Source: Talpa occidentalis (taxonomy: Eukaryota; Chordata; Mammalia; Eulipotyphla; Talpidae). Taken from it: a stretch of DNA of 64,000 nucleotides. The position numbers and the translations under genes are program-made. Numbering within the stretch: position 1 is the first letter of the stretch; each line of letters starts with the position of its first letter. The notes under the pieces were generated by a model. It was not told where the DNA came from, did no database searches, and saw only the letters and a list, made by a program, of their open reading frames with translations. This document shows, in pieces, positions 36,608 to 49,262 of the stretch. The stretch lies in contig NW_023602073.1 in NCBI RefSeq assembly GCF_014898055.3, positions 88,020,678-88,084,677 of the forward strand. Direction: 5' to 3'.

Positions 36608-38269
36608 AACATCTATTCACTTAGTTGATGATGAACTCTGTAAAAGTAATAGGGAAAAGAATACTAGAGTTCATAAAAAACATGGGGTATCCTACAGTCT
36701 GAGTCTGTTAAGAGATAGAATGAGGCTGCAAACCCCATCTTTCGATGGGGTTTGAAAAGACTTCACTGGTCTTTTCATCAAATCTAGTTGACCTACTAAC
36801 TGGATGGTATTAGAGAGGGCTTAAATATGTTATCAAGTTCAAATTTTCATAATCTTGCATGTAGAATTACCAGATCAGATATTTGGGGCATGCTTAAACT
36901 AAAAATGTATTGTCTAGCTGAAATTTAAATTAACTAGATTCCGTATATTTTAATTTACTGTTTAGCACCTCTAATTGTATGACACAATGAGATTTTCAGT
37001 TTGCTTTGTATTCTGTACTGCAGCAGCAGTAGTAGTAGTAATAAAAAAGAATGAATCCCCTGATTCATATGTATTTGGGCAATGCTAGAAATATAAAACC
37101 TACCAAGTATAAACCCTATGTTGGTGGGCATGACTAAATTAACACAAGTTTAATGTGCTAAATCAACATATGCTGAACAAGTCTGGCTTATATGTGTTGC
37201 CCACCATCAGATGTAGAATCTCATTAATTTCCATCCATTCTTCCCAGGTGAGGAGAGACATGACATGATAGTTTTAATGAGGGTAGAGGTATACTTGGCA
37301 GATGGTCTAGCATTTTTCAGTGCCAAGTAGCAAAAATTTGTAGTTAACACTTGAATGGATATCCAAATCTTTCTCCAGGCCACCTGTTGGGGACTTTGGC
37401 AGCCTTACTCTGGCCTTAGAATGGTAAATATTCTGGAAAAAACGGAACAGGAATAATTTGTCCCAGGTCACCATGATTAGACATTAATCTCTAGACCAGC
37501 TGATGTCCACAGAAGGCATTTTTATAAGTATGATCTTAGAAGTAAAACTGTTTTTATGCTTGACAAGAGGTAAAGAAGGCATCTGTCCCATACCAGAGAA
37601 TAACTGTAAAGACAAGTTAGTCAACACGTTGCACAAACATTCATTTGAACATCAGTGTTTATTTAAAGCTTATACTAAGTTCCTATACTACTGTTTTTAT
37701 AATGAAAATAATTAAAACTCAGACTTTGGGGGTCTTTATAGTATTTGGCTCTATTAGTAGAGCCTTATTGCCATTTAAGGGAAATTACATATCAAGACAC
37801 CTGAATTTTTAATAGTCAACAGCTAATACGTAAATAGGTCACAAAATACAGAAGGTAGTATCCACAAATATACAGGTACACAAGCAGCAGTATATGTCCC
37901 TGTTTACATATTGTTTTTGGATGTTCTAAGAGGTTTCTTCTTATATTGTAAGAAACCATGATCTGTCTCTAAATTAATGCATTTGAATACATCATCTTGA
38001 TTAGAGAGAGCTCTTGCTGTGAGCAGGAAGAGAAGAGGAAAAAAATCTACTTAAAATCAGAACTGCTTATATTGAAATTGATTGCATGATTGGGTATTCA
38101 AGCATATTTAATTAAAACTCAGTTGTGTTCTAATTTTCTTTCAACTATTGATTAAAGCTGTGTAAATAGATATCAGAGACATCATTCCATTGTTTATAGA
38201 TGCATCTCCAGTAATGGAAAACAAATTTATCTAAGCATACGCATGTATTTGGTAATTTGGCATATAGTT
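36608..38269. other. Intronic DNA, triplet run only
   Basis: There is an AG-type triplet run (CAG changing to TAG) at 37020-37041. No exon or RNA gene was recognised. Confidence 0.5.
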
Positions 38270-38475
38270 AGGAGCAGAGTTGTGAGTCAGATTGTCAGTG
38301 GTGTGGGTTTGAGTCCTGGCTTAACATTCACTTGCTGTGTGACCTTGGCAAAGGCACTTTTCCCCTCTGAACTTTATTCTCTAATCTTTTAAAAGGGGGT
38401 GAATAATTATACCTACTAGATAAGGTTGTTGTAAGGATTAAAAGAGTTAATCTAGAGAGAATATTAGAATTCTAT
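38270..38475 (+). mobile_element. MIR (sense)
   Basis: The sequence has 'gtgggtttgagtcctggc', 'cacttgctgtgtgaccttgg', 'cctctgaactttattctc', then 'gataaggttgttgtaagg' and 'attaaaagagttaat'. It matches MIR over most of its length. Confidence 0.85.
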
Positions 38476-41400
38476 CTAGTATAATGAACTCTAAAGTGAT
38501 GTAAACATTTGTTCATAAAACTCTCTTTATGATAAGGTTTATAGCTTCTATTAATGATGAGGTAATTCCACATTACCCTTCATGAGAACATTTGAGATAA
38601 ATCATCCTAGAGGTAAGTCTTAATATATTTTAATATTTTAACAGGAGGGTATATTGGTAAGAATGACTAGCATTTTAAAAAGAGTTTGTGTGTAAGACAA
38701 GCAATAATTAGCCATTTTGCTCATTTCACAGTAACTATTTCATTTGTGTACTTGATTTCTAAGATATTTTTGGAGATAATCAGTAAACTCACTACATGTG
38801 AAGTCCTGTTTTAGGTTCTGAAAGAAGTCTGTGGAAATACATCTTATTTTGTTTAAGTAAACATATAAATGATGAGCAATAATTTTCTGTGAAGTTATAG
38901 CTAAAACATATGGCTTGTAGTTTTTCTTCCCCTTTTTTACTTGAGTAGTTGTTATTCAGTTTGGGGTTAATATTCACGAATGATTCTTGAAAAGCTTAAC
39001 ACTGGGACGTATACTAACAGCTGTCGTGAAACCCTTATCAGTAACTATTCTGCAGAGAATCCACAAAGAAATATTTTCTATGTTCCTTAATTATCGAAAT
39101 TTCAAATACTTTAATTATATTCAAACTGCTTAGTGATTATTAATGTACTGGAGTGAGCAAAAACATTAGGTAAAAAGATTATGTAGATAGAGCAAATGGA
39201 TATACTAAACTACATGCATAGCATAGACTCTTCTGCAGGGAATTGTGTCAAGCTTGCTGTCCTTTATTTCACCTTTAGGCAGAAGCTGAGGAAATAACCA
39301 ACTCTTGAGGTTAGGTCATGTAGGGGTAATACAGTTTGCCTCCCTGGAGATGGAGGGTCAGTTTGGGAAGCAAACTGACATCAGGATAGCCAGAGCACAT
39401 CTCTGGCAGTTTTGCCAGAACATCACAAAAAAAAAAAAAAAAAAAAAAAAAAGAGTCCTTAAGTTCCCTAGTGCCTGGATGCTTCCATGCTTAGGTGCCT
39501 ACTTGTTAGGAAAGCAAGTGAAGCAACATGGTGTTGATTCTCTGTCCCTACAAAGACACCCAGAAAAAACTTGATAAAGAAAAAGCTAAGTTTATAGAAC
39601 ACTCCCTTTGAAGAATTGTAGGGAAATTAAACAAGTGTATTTATAGAATTTTAGAGCTTGAGCTCAGTAATATTCAGGTGTATCTTGCCAAGTGGGTGCT
39701 GCGGCAGAGGGGGCGGGGAGACTGATGAGAAGGGAAAGAGTTTGTGATGTAATGGCTTTGGATGATTGGCATGGAGCTAGGAGAGACTCCTACAAGCAAA
39801 TCTCTACAAGCAAGTTTTTTGTTGCCCACAATCTTATATTATTTTTCCCAGAACAAGCAGGTACATTTTAAATTTGTCACCCCAGTACTTAATATAAGGA
39901 CAGAAAACAAACCTTTGTACCCATAGTGTTTAATATCAGGTCTGGAAATTAATTGTGCCTGGTTTCAGTACTGCTTAACTCTTGGTTTCGGGTTTCAGCA
40001 TGTACAGCTAGGGAGGAGTTCCCTTCCTTTTGTCTGAACAGTGTCAACAGGGTGTCAACAGCCTTGCTGATGTCTATTACTCTTTTAACAATCGTCTACC
40101 CTATCTTTTAATTTGCACAAAGTAGACTACAGAGTGGGATGCACTGATTCCAAACTTGACCTCTTTACCCTCAAGCAAGGCAATCACACAGACAGGTCTT
40201 CCTCACTGAGGGTTGTTTCGCTAATCAATTTGAGGAGCCAGAAGTTAATGAGAGGAGCAAATATAGGCAAATCATAGTCAATGTTCTAGATACCGCTCTT
40301 ACAAAAAGGTAGTATCATTAAATTTCTTTTACTGTTGATCTGTTGGTAGGGTAATCAATATAAATTTGAAAGAAGACTAGAATTTATTCCTGTTTTAAAA
40401 CTTCTGAATTTTAACTTTTTAAAATAAACTTTAAAATTAAGTTTAACATTATTATAGGCTATTGGATTAACTGTTATCTATTATAACATTATCCCTGTGT
40501 TTCTTATGAACTTCCTAATTTTACGTAGGGGAAGATATTAAGCATTTAGAAGGGGCTCTTGGTTTTTAACTGTTTTCATAGTGAGATGAAACTCTGTGTA
40601 GTGATCATTAGTGGATTAGTTATGTTTAAAACTGTTTTGGTCCTTATAGATTAGATTTAGGTACCTTAAAATTAACATTGGTTAAAAAATGGTATCAAAT
40701 ATTAAAGGAATTTCCTTATGACCGAAGTCTGGCATTCAGTAGGTTTTCCTCTTCAGTGACTGGATATTCCTACTCTTGTTACTATTGCTGCTTAACAGAT
40801 CAGCCCAAATCTTTAAAAACAACAATCACATCACTGCCATTGCTGGTTGACTAGTCATAGTCCACCTCGGTTTTAAGAGGAAGAGACTTAGTCTTTGCTT
40901 CTCCGTGGGAGAAATGTCAGAGACTCTAGGGCCTTATTTTTAAAGCGCCATAATTCCATATAGTGGATGTTAAGGCAAATTTATGGAATGGATTATAGTG
41001 TAATGTTTAATGTGGGTTAATTCCTTGGGAATTGGGACAGGCTCACATTTAGAACCTTATCAATCACATATACACAGAAAGAATAAAGGAAATTCAAAAG
41101 CAGTCACCAGCAAAGCCTTTTTCTTTTCTTTTTCCTTTATCCTCTCAAACTGTTGACATAATAGTAAAGTAGGTTAACATATCCCCCCCACCGTTTTTTC
41201 AAAGGAAATAGAGTTGGTATCAAAAACACTTGCACTGTTAGTCTCTCCTGAACCTTTGATTTTGAGTGGTAGTAGTGAGTATAAATCTTGCACGTTATTC
41301 TAGAAGATGTATGTAGTCTAAAAACATCCAATCGTTCAGTGTCTGTTTTGGTTATCTTTGCTGAGTTACTGGCTTTATAACAAAAACTAGTACCAATCCA

Positions 41401-42839
41401 AACACTGATTGTTACTGATATTTTTAAATAGTGGGTCATTTAGGGCACCTCAGCCTTTCGTTTGATGCAGATTCTTTTCAGCATTTAGACATTTGAGCAC
41501 CTGCAGGGTTCCCAGATTCACTTGTGTTATGGTCTATATTTAAAATGGAAAATTGCAAAAAAACTAAGAAGACTGAGTTATTGTAGAAGGTCATGAATAT
41601 AATCCTTAGTAAGCTAAAACAATAAAAACAATAACATGGATTCGTGTTTAGTGATTGCTGTTAAAAAAAAAAAAATCTCAGGAGAATTTCCCTGTGTCTA
41701 CATTCTAAACAGGTGCCTTTGAGCAGCTTCATCAGTGGTTCTTCAAGAACCCAGCCCATTTTCTTTCTTGGGTCTTTATAATCCCCTACATTCTTATCAC
41801 CTCTGCTGCGTCCTTGGCATCCAGTAGAGAAATGATGTGGAGAAGCATGTGGGAGTGTTTAATGGGCCAGAACTGTAAGTCATGTGTTCCTAACCTCAGC
41901 CACAGGCCAGAACACCACAGTGCTTTCACAACTACAAGGAATGCTGGTAAATGTGGTCTGTGGTTATTGAAAAAGTAAAGGGTTCTGGTGAGCAGGTAGG
42001 CAGTCTCTGCCACAGAACTCTTCATCTATCATTTTCAAAAAAGTTTAAATCCTAATGAAATAAAATATTCCAAAGATATAACTATCATTATGTCCTCTTC
42101 TATTCATATAATAATGAAAAGAAATATATTGGTGTCTAGGTGGTTTACATTGAATAACAAAGTAAATGTTTATGTTTTTAGTTTCTGGACAAATATGAAG
42201 TAATATCCTTGATTTTGTGTGACGAGCTATTTTATGGATTATAGCCTGGAGGGACAAGAAATACAGTCCTAATATGATAACATTCAAGTGATGGCAAGAA
42301 TTTCATCAGGACAGGTTGGAATTGAACATTAAATAAAAGTATCCCAAACAGTGGTATTCAGAATTACAATAAGTTTACACCTTTAAATATTATTTTAGGG
42401 AGCAAACTGTTTAAATATTTACTTGACTTCAAATTAGAGTTCTTAAATTAGAAACCCATCTTAGGCTCTTATTTGATCTGAAGCTTTGACTTAATGTTTT
42501 TAATAATTGAATCAAATTGGATTGGATTGAATGGGCATGAGTCATTCAATTCTGAAATGATAAATTTTAAGCTCAAAAATTGCCAATAATAGCTTAACTA
42601 TTTACTATTAATAATTAAATTTAAAATACCCACTCACAGAGCATGAAAAAAAAATCTAAAGTTGGGTTGACACTATATTAAGACATCTAGACAAAGTATA
42701 CTTTAGCTTAATTCAGCTAGCTACTTGTAATTAGTATTTCCCTATTAAAGGAAGAATAACAACACATTTTCTGTATGGGTGAAGAGGAAAAAATAAAACT
42801 GAAGCTACCTGTGATGTAAGAGCTTGCCAGCTTTTTCCA
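38476..42839. other. Intronic DNA, A26 tract
   Basis: This is 4.4 kb without a recognised exon, RNA gene or clear repeat family. An uninterrupted A26 run lies at 39427-39452, with no L1 or SINE body attached that I can recognise. Confidence 0.5.
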
Positions 42840-43102
42840 GGTTTTTAGATAAAACTTACATTTTAGGTCTACAACATTATAATTTGCTATCTGTATGTAC
42901 TATATCATAATTACCACCAAAGTCTATCTACCACCATAAAATTGAGCTCTCTACCCATTCCCCCTCCCCCAGCTATATCTAAGAGTTTGCTTTTGGTTTT
43001 TTTATATCTAAGAGTTGTTCTATTTTGTTTGTTCACTTGCTTTCTTTACATATACCAAATGGTAGAAGATATCTGCAAATCATACATCCAAAAAGGGTTT
43101 CC

Positions 43103-43161
43103 AATAATAATGACAAACCTAATAATGACAATAATGACAAACAATAATGACAAACCTAATA
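43103..43161. repeat. Short tandem repeat, AATAATGACAAACC-like
   Basis: The unit AATAATGACAAACCT and its shorter version AATAATGACA recur four times at the inner junction of the twin-primed L1. Confidence 0.8.
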
Positions 43162-43517
43162 ACCGGATTAAAAAAATGGGTAGAGTATCTAAAAGATATT
43201 TCATAAGAAGACATATACATGGCTAGCAGGCACATGAAAAGATGTTCATCATCTGTTATCATACAGTAATGCAAATCAAAGCCACCATAAGATACCAGTT
43301 CAGTTCATACCTGTTGGAATGACTTATCAAGAAGACAAGAAATGAGGATGTAGAGGAAAGGAAACCTTATATTCTGTTGGTAGGAATGTAAATTGGCATA
43401 GCCACAAAGAGAACAGTGTAGAGATTCCCCTCCCCCCCACATCGAAAAAATAAGAATAGAAATACCTATGATTGAGAAAATCCATTTTCTGAAGAATATG
43501 AAAACACTGAAGAAGAT

Positions 43518-43862
43518 TTATGCATTCCTGGGCCTCCCCGGTGGCGCAGCCGTTGAGCGCTGGGTCACGAGGCTGCCCGCAGCCTCTGCAATGCCAGTTC
43601 GATCCCCGGCCACAGGGCAAGGGTCCCACATGATACGCAGACCTCTCCTGCCGCCCGCTGCTCCCCTCAGCAGTGTACTTCGGTCTTTCTGCCTGTTCTG
43701 CTCCCTACTCTGGCTCTGGTGAATTCTCTCACCCTCCCAGGCTTCTGACTATACCCAGTGCTTGTATAAATAAATAATCTTTAAAAAAAATAAAAAATAA
43801 AAATTAAAAAACCTACAAAAGGGCCATTTGTAATACTCTATTAAAAAAAAAAATTATGCATT
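43518..43862 (+). mobile_element. tRNA-derived SINE (younger subfamily) with extra 3' sequence
   Basis: The head starts at 43530 (GGGCCTCCCCGGTGGCGCAG), box B is AGTTCGATCC, and the normal tail ends near 43805. It is followed by about 32 bp of unrelated DNA (43811-43842) and a second A11 tail. The target repeat TTATGCATT appears at 43518-43526 and 43854-43862, so the unrelated DNA lies inside the inserted unit. Confidence 0.85.
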
Positions 43863-44083
43863 ACTGTGTTCCATGAAGGAACATTTATATTAGCCTAGAT
43901 ATGGAAACAACCTGTCTCCATGACACAAGAATGGATAAAGAAGGTGTGTATAAACAATGGAATATTATGCAAAACGTAACAAAAAGGTGAAATCTTGCTA
44001 TTTGCAACAACATGGATGGAACTAGAGAGGATTATGCTAAGTGAAAAAGTCAGATGGAGAAAGGTTTTTTTTTATTATTATAA

Positions 44084-44548
44084 TGTAAGTACCTGACATT
44101 AAGCTTTGGTTACCAAGTCATAAATATCAGACAGCTAGAATAAACCCACTGTCAGCTAGATAAAGAGACAGACTATTCCACCCATGAAGTTATCCGTTTA
44201 TGGAGCCCTGGTAACCCAAGATAACTGATCATTTGAGTTATCCATTATTTCTTATCTTGGGCTTTAATTCTTGCTCTTACGTTTTTAATTCACCAACATA
44301 GAATGAATCCACAAAACCCTAGGCCTCCACATTCAACCCAATGAAAGCAGAACCCCAGGTTGGTAGACTAGCTGACAGTCTCTCTCCCTCTTCTCCTTTG
44401 CCCTAACCCCTTTCCCTGCCCTGCCTCATTATCTTGGGCAAGCCTCCTACATGTCTTACCATGTAAGTAATAAACCTTGGTTAGTCAAAGTTCCCTGATG
44501 GTTGTTATTGAGGTACATCTCAGTAATTACAGTAATGCACCCAGGACC
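44084..44548 (+). mobile_element. Possible solo LTR (low confidence)
   Basis: The stretch begins TGTAAGTACC just after the L1 piece and is C/T-rich around 44380-44450. It has AATAAA-type DNA ('gtaataaacc') at 44467 and then 'gttattgaggtacatctcag' and 'taattaca'. This resembles the layout of an ERV LTR, but I see no clear target duplication and no neighbouring proviral genes. Confidence 0.28.
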
Positions 44549-47500
44549 CTGCTGCAGTGAAGGGAATATCTGTGGGGACTCTGCCCAAGTAGCTGAGCTT
44601 AGGTGAGTGCCCCAGGCATTTCTAGCCCTAACATCACTAATATAGGCTGAGACCAACACAAGACACTACCTAGATAAAGTGAGCAAGAATGCTTATAGAA
44701 ATTTTAGGAATGAAAAAGGAATAAGGGATTAATTGTTACACTAGACCAATGAAAATCAAGGGCAAAACAAAGGAAGCTTTTATAGATAAAAAAAGAGAGA
44801 ACTGCTTAGTCTAAAGTGTCAATAAGAAGAGAAGCAGTAACGTTTTTTTGTTAATAAAAATGTCTTGGTCATAAAATATTAGCTCCATACTTCAAGTGTT
44901 CAGCAGAAGTGACATAAAAGGTGTTATGAAAATGCCCTAAAGGGCTCTGAGTCAGTTCTGTATATAGTGAGGGCACATTTGGAAATTAGTTTTGGCCTCT
45001 GGTGGACAATAAATCTGCCTCAACTCAATAGAAATCAAACCATAGACCAAAGAAAAGTGAAGACCCGGATGAGGAGAAACAAAATCAAATAAAGCCCAGG
45101 AGTCAGAGGAAATCATCTCTACACATTACCATGCCACTCTCCTGACAGCCTCCCAGACATTCTCTGATGGTTACCATTGCAAACTGTGCCCGCCCCCCCA
45201 ACCCCAGAGGCTGCCTTTGCTGCCTCTGGTACACATAAAATAAATTATTGATAGTTCAGGGAAGACAACACCACTTCTTCTTCCTATAATCACTATCTTT
45301 TTTGTTTCTCGTCTGCAGAGGACAAAGGACCATATCCAGGTAATGCTAATTAAAAGATAAATAAACACTTGAAAATAGTTGGACTTGGATCCAACTATAA
45401 GTTACCAGTCCTGACTTTTCTCTGTGCCATGGGGAAGGGGTGATAGAGTATCTGGGTAAAATAACACAATCACTGCCAATATTCTAGATTCACACTGTGG
45501 GCAAACTTTGTTACACTTCTCGGAAAGAATGTCCCCCTAGCCTCTATTTTTATCTGTTCCTCACTCCTGTATATATCTTTCCTGTAGGGTTCCTGGTTGA
45601 TTTTACTCCTGGATAGAATTCCTAACTTTAATTTCCCCGTGAAAACAGCACATAGTATCTCCTCACAAGAAAACTCATCATTGATCATGCTGAATGCCTG
45701 AATACTTTACCAATTATACTGACCCACAATCCTACGCTCAACTTCGTCATCTCCTTTTGCATTTGCAAAGGAATAGTGATTGCATTATTAATATTCAGAC
45801 CTCTTCACTGCAAAGTATAAGTTATTTACAGAAAATTACTTTGTTTTCCATCTACCCATATTTACATTTTAACAAATGGCTAGAAAACATATCTACATAA
45901 CCATTACTCTCAGGTCAGGAAATAATGTAGCCAGTACCCCTCTTCCTCTCTACATATTTTTCTGCATAAATTCTTTTAAATATAGCTGTATCACTTAATT
46001 GTATCTTTCGAAAGAACAGTTTTTTTTTCTGTTTTTGAACTTCTTGTACATTAAATTATACTGAAAATATTTAGTGTCTTGATTTGCTTTGCTCAATGTT
46101 ATATCTGTAATCCTGTCATACTGTTGAGTGGAGTTGTGGTCCTGTATTCATTCCTGGATGGCACTGTGTGTATGTACATATTTTTACTTTCTTAAATTTT
46201 CTTGTTTACCAGTATTTCATCTGTAGCTCAATTCCATTCTTATTATACATATATTACCCTTGGCATAATTCAAGTACTAGGAAAAAAAATCCATAGACAA
46301 TAAGGCAGTATGTTTCACAGATACAGAGAAGTGCCTGAGGAGCAGAAAGTTGACAGAACCTCTCCTTGACAGTGTCCTCCATCCTTTTGAAAGATGTAGG
46401 CCTCTGTGAGGAGAGAAATGGCAAAGTTTTTTGCGTGACAAGGACCATCCTTGAACTTAGGATCCTAGAACTCATTTCTTATTTTCAGGGTGATCTTTGC
46501 TGTTGATACAACCTCCTCTTTGGGGCTAACTTTCTATCTGTACTTCTGCTGACCTGAGTTCTGATTGACCCTGATGGCCAGTCTAGTTAGTGTGGGACTT
46601 TGTGCTCTCTTCATTCTCCAGACATCTTGTAGTTTCTCGAAGGAAGTTTGCCACGTGCCATAAACAAAGCAATGATAGCTTAGCCTTTAGATATTCTAAA
46701 ACCTGCTCTTATTTCTCTATTACTTTCAAAATTTTTTGACCTTTCAAAAAGGATTTCATTTTTTACCCTTTTTTTTCCTCTCCCAAATAGGACCAAAAAT
46801 TGTAGGCAGTGACTTTTAGCATCCAGGTGTCAGGTAACGGGCCATAGATCTCATACACCTTACAACTTACCATGTTTTTAAGTGCAACATTCTAGTTCTA
46901 TCATTCATGCAGCTGTTTCTATCATTCTTAGCTCATATTGTTCACTGTCCTTGTTTTGATGCTTATTTGAATTGCACTGCTCAAGAATTGCAGAGATCAA
47001 TTGCCAGTGTGTCAGAGGATGCTCATCAAACTGTAAACTGAGACATTGCCGCCAACAGAATAAGGTTTTTTCAAAATGTTATTAAATTGGAACTGGGTTT
47101 TCCTTTCTTTTTTTTAAATTTGATTGCTGCCTTCTATTAGTCTGGAAAATTCACAGTACATTTTTGTTTTTAGAATTTCATTCTATTTTGATACCTATAT
47201 GTATATATTGCCCTAAGTTTTCATTTGAAACTAATGTTTGAAAGCAATGTTCCTGGGAAATTTTATGTCTAATTTTCCTTTAGATCATATCAGGTAAGCA
47301 TTAGGAAATTTTTCAAACTAGGAATCTTTGCATTTTTTCATAAGGTAAAAAATGAGCATCACAGTATTATTAACTACATTACATCAATTTAATTGATTTC
47401 TTAAATTAATTTCTGAGGTTTTAAACCAAAATATCAACATCACTTCAACTCTAAAATCGAGTTAATGTTCACAATTCTACATCTCCAGAATATTCATTAG

Positions 47501-47821
47501 GATAAAATTTGAAATGCAGACCCAACATAAACATGACTTTGCACATTTGAAAAGTGACTATTACTAATCCTACTACTGGTATTATTAACTAATTTGAAAG
47601 TTTCTTTTGCTGGTAGATAGATGTTGCCAAGTCTATCTTTCTTAAGGACTTTAATCTTTTAGACTTAACCTATAGTTTATTAGGCCCTTCCCCACTTTGG
47701 AAGGGTTTAGGCTTAGTGGGTAATTGTGTGCCATTAGTACTGTTTCCCAAGAAGGTAGTCCCAGCCTTACCCATTCCTAAGAGTTCATTGTCTGATTTAA
47801 TCTCATTTCTATTTCTCTTTT
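44549..47821. other. Intronic DNA, diverged repeat-like stretches
   Basis: There is no exon or RNA gene. DNA around 45880-46250 has the flavour of an old transposon ('aggtcaggaaataatgtagcc', then 'gcactgtgtgtatgtac') but cannot be named. C-runs occur near 45190-45200. Confidence 0.45.
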
Positions 47822-47966
47822 AAATTTAGTCCCTGGGCCTCCCCTGGTGGTGCAGCGGTTGAGTGCTGGGCTGTGAGGCTGCCCGCAGCCTCTGCAGTGC
47901 CTGTTTGTTCCCAGGCCTCCGGCGAGGGTCCCACAAAAAATAAATGAATAAATAAATTTAGCACCT
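47822..47966 (+). mobile_element. Head-only short SINE with TSDs
   Basis: TSDs AAATTTAGTCCCT (47822-47834) and AAATTTAGCACCT (47954-47966) flank a 119-bp element. It holds only the tRNA-like head. It starts GGGCCTCCCCTGGTGGTGCAG, goes to GGGTCCCACA, and passes directly into an A/TAAA tail. The roughly 130-bp body of the full SINE is absent. Box B reads GTTTGTTCC rather than GTTCGATCC. Confidence 0.88.
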
Positions 47967-48733
47967 GATGATCTCCCTTTCTTTAAGAATTCAGCAATGT
48001 ATTAAAGTGTATTGTTTCATCTAGTCTTACATCCTCAAGAGCCTAGAAATAAGGCAAAGGGTTGGTTGCTTATACTGTCAGTGACAGACTAAGGCATTCT
48101 CTAAAGCTAAGCCAGAGGAGTATTTAAATGTTTGGGGATGCAGTTTGTCAGAGCCCTATTCTGAGAAGTTCTATATTAACCCCTGTTACTATCTGGTATA
48201 GATGTAAATGATTTCTATACAGTGGAAAAGATTAGTCCTGCCAAGTAGAGGATTTTGTGGTAATGAAAATCTCTTAAACCTTATATTAAGATCTGGGTTG
48301 ATACTGCTGAATATTTTGGTTATTTCAAAAGTTCTATAGGCATGCTTATAACATGTATGGCAAAATGGTTTTTCATAGCAGTCCAGAAGTAACATCCGCT
48401 GACAATTTTTTTCACTCATTCTATTCTCACTTTATATAATAAATGCATATTAATTACAGCAAAAATAGTAAAAGGGGTGAAATATAAAGACAGTTGCTTC
48501 AGAAATATAAAGTAAGTGTCTCATCTACTCAGATTTTTATGGGGAATAACGTCTGTTCCTGTGTATCTATTTTCCCCTGCTGTTCAACTTGCTTATACTG
48601 TGTTGGTCTGTTAATAGAAATTGATGATTCACACAGTAGCAATCATGTTTCTTTAATTCAATGTTGCAATTAATAAACATCCTTATGGAAACCTCGAAAA
48701 TAGATGATTATTTTCCATGAATGTTCCAGAGAC
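47967..48733. other. Intronic DNA, nothing recognised
   Basis: This is unique-looking spacer before the minus-strand L1. It ends with the pre-insertion site 'ttccagagac'. Confidence 0.5.
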
Positions 48734-48747
48734 AGTTCAGAGTTTTT

Positions 48748-48989
48748 TTTTTTTTTTTTTTATTAATTGAAAAATATTTTTATTGGTCTGTGTGACCATC
48801 AGCTCCCCTTTCAAGTCTTGCTTTAAAAATGCTGGCTGCCAGAAATCAGCATCTGAGGAAGGATACAGAGGAGCCTTCATACCCTGATGTTTGAGGATGT
48901 TCCAAAGAAAAGTCCAATTTTTACATGAACAATATATAATGAACTGACTAGTTAGTTGTTCCTCGTAAGTTGTAGATCATAGTATCTCA
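48748..48989 (-). other. Second 3'-transduced segment of the L1
   Basis: On the L1 strand this is about 228 bp of unique DNA beyond the first A-tail. It carries an AATAAA signal (48779-48784 on the + strand as TTTATT) and a final A-tail of about 18 bases (T-run at 48743-48760). Because it lies inside the TSDs, it arrived with the L1. Confidence 0.8.
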
Positions 48990-49137
48990 TTTATTTATTT
49001 ATTTTTTTTTTTTACATTGAAGCTTTGTGAATGAGTAGCTTTATTCATTAGTGGAAAAATTCCCAGTGCTCAATTAAAAATTAAGGACTATGTTGCCCAA
49101 CAATAGATCACTGGTCTCTTTTAGAGGATTTGGAATG
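48990..49137 (-). other. First 3'-transduced segment of the L1, with its own poly(A)
   Basis: On the L1 strand, non-L1 DNA begins after 'ggggaatataa'. It has AATAAA (TTTATT at 49040-49045) and 27 bp later ends in A12 followed by (TAAA)n (49013 down to 48990). This is a cleavage and polyadenylation end fossilised inside the element. Confidence 0.8.
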
Positions 49138-49262
49138 TTATATTCCCCATACAATTGCAGCCCCCATTCTGACCCCAATCCCTCCCCTCCCGCCCCCACC
49201 CCCCCCTAAAGTGTCTCTGGTTCATAGTTTTTTGTTGATTTGATTTCACTTTCTTATAGTTA

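Larger units (their letters stand above)
42840..44070 (-). mobile_element. Twin-primed L1 (3' end on left), split by a SINE
   Basis: The left piece (42845-43075) is an antisense L1 3'UTR and end of ORF2 ('tacaacattataatttgc' to 'taccaaatggtagaag'). The right piece is sense ORF2 C-terminal DNA from about 43165 ('aaaaatgggtagagtatc') to 'agtcagatggagaaagg' at 44065. In L1 coordinates the right piece stops where the left piece begins. Read on the minus strand, this is an inverted 5' part followed by a normal 3' end. A SINE (43518-43862) interrupts the right piece. TSDs are not clear. Confidence 0.7.

Noticed and set aside
43103..43161. CRISPR-like or satellite array
   Set aside because: Only about four short, imperfect 10-15-bp units, in a eukaryotic intron, without spacers.
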